Made by a program: the position numbers and the translations under genes
Shown here: positions 1-7,906 of the stretch, piece after piece
Position numbering within the stretch: the stretch's first letter is position 1
How the letters are laid out: every line of letters starts with the position of its first letter
NCBI RefSeq assembly: GCF_004570345.1
Contig: NZ_SPQM01000181.1
Span: forward strand, 1-7,906
Direction of reading: 5' to 3'
DNA: 7,906 nucleotides
DNA from: Blastococcus sp. CT_GayMR20
Lineage (GTDB): Bacteria > Actinomycetota > Actinomycetes > Mycobacteriales > Geodermatophilaceae
Notes under the pieces: generated by a model
The model's input: the letters and a program-made list of their open reading frames with translations, nothing else
What the model was told of the DNA's origin: nothing
The model's database searches: none

Positions 1-509
1 GTCGCCGTCGAACACCCGCTGGACGGCGGCGGCGAGCGGCACCCGGTCCAGCGTCATGTCCGCCTCCTCGTGCTCGACCGTGAAGCCCTCGGGCCGGTCG
101 GCGGCGCCGAGGCCCTCGGCCAGGTAGATCGACACCTCCTCGTCGCTGAAGCCGGGCGAGCTGTAGATCGTCGCCAGCAGCGACCAGCGGTCCGCCGCGA
201 GGAGCGCCTCCTCGGCCAGCTCGCGCTTCGCCGTCTCCAGCGGCGGCTCGCCGTCGGCGTCCCGCAACCCGGCCGGCAGCTCCCAGAGGTGCCGGCCGAA
301 CGGGTGGCGGTACTGCCGGAGCAGGAGCACCCGGTCCTCGTCGTCCAGGGCCACGATCGCGACCGCGCCGCGGTGCGTGACGACCTCCCGGACGCTGTCG
401 CCGCCGCCAGGCATCGCGACGGTGTCCCGGCGCAGGGAGATGACCCGCCCGTCGTACACCGTCTCGCTGCCGAGCACGCCGTACTCGTGCGGTGCCGACG
501 CGTCGGCCA

Positions 510-510
<1 letters not shown>
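1..510 (-). CDS. Nudix hydrolase, ADP-ribose pyrophosphatase type (C-terminus cut by window edge)
   Basis: The first 170 residues are visible; related actinobacterial ADP-ribose pyrophosphatases run to roughly 205-215, so some 35-45 residues lie beyond position 1. The Nudix helix is at residues 81-104, with R96, E97, E100 and E101 as the REUxEE core that binds the catalytic metal. The box's usual glycine at 103 is leucine. SPGFSDE follows at 118-124, with Pro119 15 residues after the box, the hallmark of ADP-ribose hydrolysing Nudix enzymes (ADP-ribose to AMP plus ribose 5-phosphate, cytoplasmic). A substrate-side motif, HEEADM, is at 147-152. The ATG overlaps the pyrG stop by one base (TGATG), with GAGAAGG 10 bases upstream as ribosome binding site. 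The same pair, pyrG followed by a Nudix gene, is known in M. tuberculosis (Rv1699-Rv1700). Family assignment is firm; exact substrate is inferred. Confidence 0.93.
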
Positions 511-4592
<4,082 letters not shown>

Positions 4593-4596
<4 letters not shown>

Positions 4597-5744
4597 GGGG
4601 AACCGGCTGGGGGTGCGCCGAGCAGTTCGCGGTAGACGGCGACGAGCTGGCGCGCGGCGGCCTCCTCGTCCGGCCAGTTGTCCGCCTGCCGTCGTCCGGC
4701 CTCGGCCAGCCCGGCGGCGTGCGCGGGATCGGCGAGGACCCGGACGACGGCGTCGGCGAGTGCCCAGGCGTCCCCGACCGGGACCAGATCTGCGCCCGAC
4801 CCCAGCAGTTCGGGCAGGCCCCCGGCGCGGGTCGACACCAGCGGCGTGCCGGCACGCAGCGCCTCCTGGGCGGTGAACGGGCTGCCCTCCCACCGCGACG
4901 GCAGGACGCACAGGTCCGCGGCACCGAGCAGGTCGGCGACGTCCTCCCGCCGGCCGAGCAGCAGGACGGGGAGGCGGGCGGCACGGATGCGCTCGCTGAG
5001 CTCCTCCTCGAGCGGCCCGTCGCCGGCGATCGCGACCAGGGGCGCGGGGGACAGCCGGCCGTCGGCCTCCCACGTCGCCACGGCGTCCAGGAGGACGTCG
5101 TAGCCCTTCTGCGGGTGCAGCCGCCCGACGGCGAGGACGAGCGGCCGCCCCTCGTCGAGGCCCAGCTCCTCGCGCACCTCGGCGCGGGTGCGGGTCGCCG
5201 GCGGTCGCGGCGGCGCCACGGCGGGGACGACGCGGACGTCACGGGCACCGGCCTTGCGGGCGTTGGCGGCCAGGTCGCTGGAGACCGCCAGGACCATGTC
5301 GGCGGCGCGGATCGTCGTCCGCTCGGCTGCCCGCAGCACGCGCTGCAGCGGTCCGGCGTCCTCGAGGATCGCGTTGTGCAGGGTGAGGACGAGCGGGCGG
5401 GACCGCTCCCCCGACAGCCGGCGCGCGGTCGCGGCGACGAGCCCGGCACGGAGCCCGTGGGCGTGGACGAGATCGGCCCCGGCGAGCGCCCGGCGGAGCT
5501 GGAGGACGGCGCGGCTGTCGGCGAGCGGGGCGAGCCCGGTGGAGATGCCGACGGGGACGAAGTCGGCGCCGGCCGCACGGAACCCGAAGAGCTCCTCCGT
5601 GGCGGGGGCACCGCAGACGCGCACGGTGGCGCCGGCGGCACGGACGGCGGGCACCAGCGAGCGGACGTGGGTGCCGACCCCGCCCGCGCTCGTGGCCAGC
5701 ACCTCGACGACTGAGCGGCCGTGCAGGGGCGACCGCTCAGCCAC
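4593..5744 (-). CDS. GT4-family glycosyltransferase (GT-B fold)
   Basis: This 383-residue cytoplasmic or membrane-associated enzyme transfers a sugar from a nucleotide-sugar donor to an unknown acceptor with retention. The N-terminal acceptor half shows GGVGTHVRSL at 21-30 and VHAHGLRAG at 93-101. The C-terminal donor half shows VGRLHPQKGYD at 206-216, IAGDGPLEEEL at 239-249, and the GT4 E-x7-E motif with Glu286 and Glu294 in WEGSPFTAQEAL, followed by GTPLVSTRAGGLPEL. Length is typical and no membrane helix is evident. GTG 5744 is chosen because a perfect AGGAGG lies 6 bases upstream. The gene begins 8 bases inside the MurJ-like gene and ends in an ATGA overlap with the AlkP-like membrane gene, so the three are probably made together. 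The context suggests it decorates a lipid-linked sugar; donor and acceptor cannot be read from sequence. Confidence 0.95.
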
Positions 5745-7359
5745 CGTGCACCTCCTGCCGTTCGGGCGCGCGCAACGCCTGGAGAGCGGCGGTCAGGGGG
5801 CCGCGCGCCGTCCCCATCATGACGGTCAGTGCCATCACGAGCGCGATCCCGCTCACCAGGACGCCGACGCCCACGGCGGCCGGTACGCCCGAGTCCGGTA
5901 CCGGATCGGCGTCCAGGGCGCGGGCCGTGAGCAGCCCGGCGGCGGCACCGAGAGCCGCACCGGCCAGCGCGGCCGTGCCGCTCCGGGCGACACCGGTCAG
6001 CGCTCCGGGGCCGGCCGTGCGCGCGACGACCGCGAGCAGCGACAGCCCGGCGACCGTGACGCCGATGCTGTGCCCGGCGCCGAGGGCCAGCCCCCGGTCG
6101 TCGGCCGGCAGGACCTGGCTGAGGACGACGTCGGCGACGACGGCCAGCAGCCAGCCGCCGACGACGCACACGGTGGGCGCCTTCCAGAGACCCCGCGCGT
6201 ACAGCGCCCGGGTGAGGACGGCGACCAGGGCGTAGCCCACGAGCCCCGACGCGAAGGCGATGATCGTGTCCCGCAGTGCAGCGACCACTGAGGACGGGGC
6301 GCCGGCCAGGAACACCCGGGCCATCGGGCCGGACACTGCGACCAGCACCCCGGCGGCCACGGCGGCCGTGGCGACGACGAGCACGGTCACGGGTGCCAGC
6401 GCGCGGCGGTAGCCGGGGTCGTCGCCGAGGTCGGCCCGCTCCGCCAGGCCCGGGTAGGCCGAGGTGGCCAGCGGCACCGCCAGCGCGGCCCACGGCACGA
6501 GGAAGAGGGTGAGGCCGGCGGCGTAGACCACCTGCGTGCCGTCGGGGCCGTCGTTGGCCAGCCGGATGGCCACCGCGGCGAGCAGCTGCTGCCCGGCGAG
6601 GGTGAGCACCCCGGCGAGGGCGAGCCGCCGGACGCGGGGCGCGGCGCCGACCGGGAACCGCAGGGACGGGCGCAGGCCGAGGTGCAGCCTCCGCAGCGGC
6701 ACGAGCAGGCACAGGCTGAGCGCCACCACGCCCAGGGTGGTCCCGACCCCGAGCACGAGCTCTGCGTCCCGCGACAGGTCGTCGACCTCCGGGCTCCCGT
6801 CGAGCCACGCGAACAGCAGGTAGGCGCCCGCGACGAGGAGGCTGGACAGCAGCGGCGCCAGCGCCGGCCCGGCGAACCGCCGGTGGGCCTGCAGGACTCC
6901 GGTGAGCACGATGCCGATGCCGTAGAGGACCACCTGCGGGGCGAAGACGAGCAGGAAACGGGCGGCGAGCTCGATCTGCGCGTCGTCCCCGTTGCCCAGC
7001 AGCAGCCGGGCGATGGGCTCGGCGAAGACCGCGACGAGGACCGCCAGCGGCGTCAGGATCAGCAGGCTCCAGCCCAGCAGGGCCGAGGCCGTGCGCCGCA
7101 CCTGCTCGCGGTCGCCGGTGGCGACGCCGCCGGCGAGCATCGGGACGACGAGAGCTGCCAGCGCCCCGCCCGCGACCACCTCGAACACGATGTTCGGGAC
7201 GTTGTTGGCCGCGAGGTAGGTGTCCCCCGTGCTGTCGGCGCCGACGGTGTTGGTGAAGACCAGCGTGCGGCCGAACCCGGCCAGCCGGGCGAGCAGGGTG
7301 AGGACGGCGATCAGGGCCGCCGCGCCGGCGACCCCCTGGGCGACCTTCCGCGCAGTCAC
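5737..7359 (-). CDS. murJ: MurJ-type lipid flippase (MOP superfamily)
   Basis: The 540-residue integral membrane protein has about 14 hydrophobic helices and almost no soluble domain. The MurJ/MviN signature is clear at the N-terminus: ARLAGFGR (24-31), GADSTGDTYLAANNVPN (40-56), then GGALAALVVPML. Later hallmarks are APQVVLYGIG (140-149) and VPLATSAYPGLAE (295-307). MurJ exports lipid II for peptidoglycan synthesis; relatives move other polyprenyl-linked sugars. Arg25, Arg31 and Asp46 align by eye with E. coli Arg18, Arg24 and Asp39, but the positions of Arg52 and Arg270 carry no arginine. Actinomycetes usually have a main MurJ elsewhere near trxA/trxB and parAB, so this may be a second, specialised copy (inference). 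GTG 7359 overlaps the preceding stop as GTGA, with no good ribosome site, so translation is probably coupled. The neighbours, a glycosyl-phosphate transferase and a GT4 enzyme, fit flipping of a lipid-linked glycan. Confidence 0.9.
   Translation of the reverse strand: MTARKVAQGVAGAAALIAVLTLLARLAGFGRTLVFTNTVGADSTGDTYLAANNVPNIVFEVVAGGALAALVVPMLAGGVATGDREQVRRTASALLGWSLLILTPLAVLVAVFAEPIARLLLGNGDDAQIELAARFLLVFAPQVVLYGIGIVLTGVLQAHRRFAGPALAPLLSSLLVAGAYLLFAWLDGSPEVDDLSRDAELVLGVGTTLGVVALSLCLLVPLRRLHLGLRPSLRFPVGAAPRVRRLALAGVLTLAGQQLLAAVAIRLANDGPDGTQVVYAAGLTLFLVPWAALAVPLATSAYPGLAERADLGDDPGYRRALAPVTVLVVATAAVAAGVLVAVSGPMARVFLAGAPSSVVAALRDTIIAFASGLVGYALVAVLTRALYARGLWKAPTVCVVGGWLLAVVADVVLSQVLPADDRGLALGAGHSIGVTVAGLSLLAVVARTAGPGALTGVARSGTAALAGAALGAAAGLLTARALDADPVPDSGVPAAVGVGVLVSGIALVMALTVMMGTARGPLTAALQALRAPERQEVHGG
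5751..5756 (-). promoter_or_regulatory. Strong ribosome binding site of the glycosyltransferase
   Basis: A perfect AGGAGG on the minus strand, within the last codons of the MurJ-like gene, lies 6 bases before GTG 5744. It is the best Shine-Dalgarno in the window and fixes that start. Confidence 0.8.
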
Positions 7360-7906
7360 GAGGGCAGGCGGCCGAGCCGGTCCAGTTCGCGCAAGCCGGG
7401 CGTCGCCTCGATGACCGTCGTGAAGCTCACCCTCTCGCTGGCGAGGGTGAGCGCCACGACGACGGCGAGCAGGGCCGCGCGGGGGCCCCGTCCGGGGATG
7501 GACGCCAGCCGGAGCCCGAGCAGCGCACCCACGGCGTTCGCGCCCGCGTCGCCGAGCATCACCCGCTCGCCCAGGTCGTCGGGCAGCACGGCGAGCGTGG
7601 CGCCGAGGGGGCCGGCGACCAGCCCACCGGCCGGACCGCCGACGCTCGCCGCGGCGGCCAGCGACGCCACCTTGCCGGCGCGACCCGGCCGGAGGTCGAG
7701 CAGGTTGACCAGGTTCGCGGTGCCGGCCACCAGGCCGGTGGTGAGTACCCCGTCGACCAGGGCGGAGGGTCCGCGCCCCGACCGGGTGAGGACGGCGGAG
7801 ACCGCGGCGGCCGCGCCGATCCCGGCCACCTTCACCGCACCGGCCGACACGCGACCGGCGCGCAACGCGGCGAGGTGTCCGGCGAGGCCCTTGTCGCGGG
7901 CCTGCT
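7356..7906 (-). CDS. MraY/WecA-like glycosyl-1-phosphate transferase, C-terminal part (start outside window)
   Basis: Only the last 182 residues are visible; the reading frame stays open to the right edge and family members have about 300-350 residues. MraY/WecA enzymes join a sugar-1-phosphate from a UDP-sugar to a polyprenyl phosphate in the membrane. Visible marks are KGLAGHLAALRAGRVSAGA at the cut end, NLLDLRPGRAGK (about 7669-7706), the family motif MLGDAGANAVGALLG (about 7518-7559) and an ending SERVSFTTVIE followed by LRELDRLGR. Several hydrophobic helices lie between. The usual NLxDGxDG loop reads NLLDLRPG, so the second aspartate is proline; this and the tail mark a divergent branch known to me from actinobacteria and clostridia without a defined product. 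An in-frame TTG at 7865 is not the true start because similarity continues upstream of it. The gene ends in a GTGA overlap with the MurJ-like gene. Confidence 0.85.
   Translation of the reverse strand, partial: QARDKGLAGHLAALRAGRVSAGAVKVAGIGAAAAVSAVLTRSGRGPSALVDGVLTTGLVAGTANLVNLLDLRPGRAGKVASLAAAASVGGPAGGLVAGPLGATLAVLPDDLGERVMLGDAGANAVGALLGLRLASIPGRGPRAALLAVVVALTLASERVSFTTVIEATPGLRELDRLGRLPS
7425..7452. repeat. Perfect 10-bp inverted repeat inside the MraY-like gene
   Basis: GCTCACCCTC (7425-7434) and GAGGGTGAGC (7443-7452) are exact reverse complements around an 8-base spacer. It lies in the codons for the conserved-looking TLASERVS segment, about 70 bases before the MurJ-like start. In DNA this GC-rich a 10-bp match can arise by chance, so function is unproven. 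Confidence 0.4.

Noticed and set aside
4597..5073. N-terminal extension of the AlkP-like gene's frame up to 5073
   Set aside because: The extension is Arg/Pro-rich and out of phase over the glycosyltransferase. The ATG at 4596 gives a proper signal peptide and an ATGA overlap.
7866..7906. TTG at 7865 as the start of the MraY-like gene
   Set aside because: The frame stays open upstream and the upstream residues (ARDKGLAGHLAA) look like a continuation of the family, so the gene is cut by the window edge.

Overview
The window is about 7.9 kb of very GC-rich DNA. All six genes lie on the minus strand and overlap head to tail, so there is no intergenic base. Codon use is strongly biased to G or C at third positions, three of the five visible start codons appear to be GTG, and the proteins resemble actinobacterial ones. 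I infer a high-GC actinomycete; a Geodermatophilaceae-type organism (Blastococcus, Geodermatophilus, Modestobacter) is plausible, but I cannot prove it without a search.

In transcription order (right to left) the genes are: (1) the C-terminal half of a divergent MraY/WecA-like polyprenyl-phosphate glycosyl-1-phosphate transferase, cut by the right edge; (2) a MurJ-type MOP-superfamily lipid flippase of 540 residues; (3) a GT4-family glycosyltransferase of 383 residues; (4) a 788-residue exported and membrane protein with a degenerate alkaline-phosphatase-like outer domain and about eleven membrane helices; (5) pyrG, CTP synthase; (6) a Nudix hydrolase of the ADP-ribose pyrophosphatase type, cut by the left edge.

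Junctions are a GTGA overlap (1/2), an 8-base overlap (2/3), an ATGA overlap (3/4), a longer overlap whose size depends on the pyrG start (4/5), and a TGATG overlap (5/6). This looks like one translationally coupled operon. Genes 5-6 match the pyrG-Nudix pair known from Mycobacterium tuberculosis (Rv1699-Rv1700). Genes 1-4 read as a membrane and cell-envelope module: load a sugar on a lipid carrier, extend it, flip it, and process or sense it outside. No substrate is known, and three of these four proteins depart from textbook active-site residues.

The most notable structure that genes do not explain is a near-perfect composite hairpin (2232-2275). It sits exactly over the stop of gene 4 and the candidate GTG start codons of pyrG, suggesting control of pyrG translation or termination/reinitiation at that junction. 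I see no RNA genes, mobile elements, CRISPR arrays, intrinsic terminators with U-tracts or convincing promoters.
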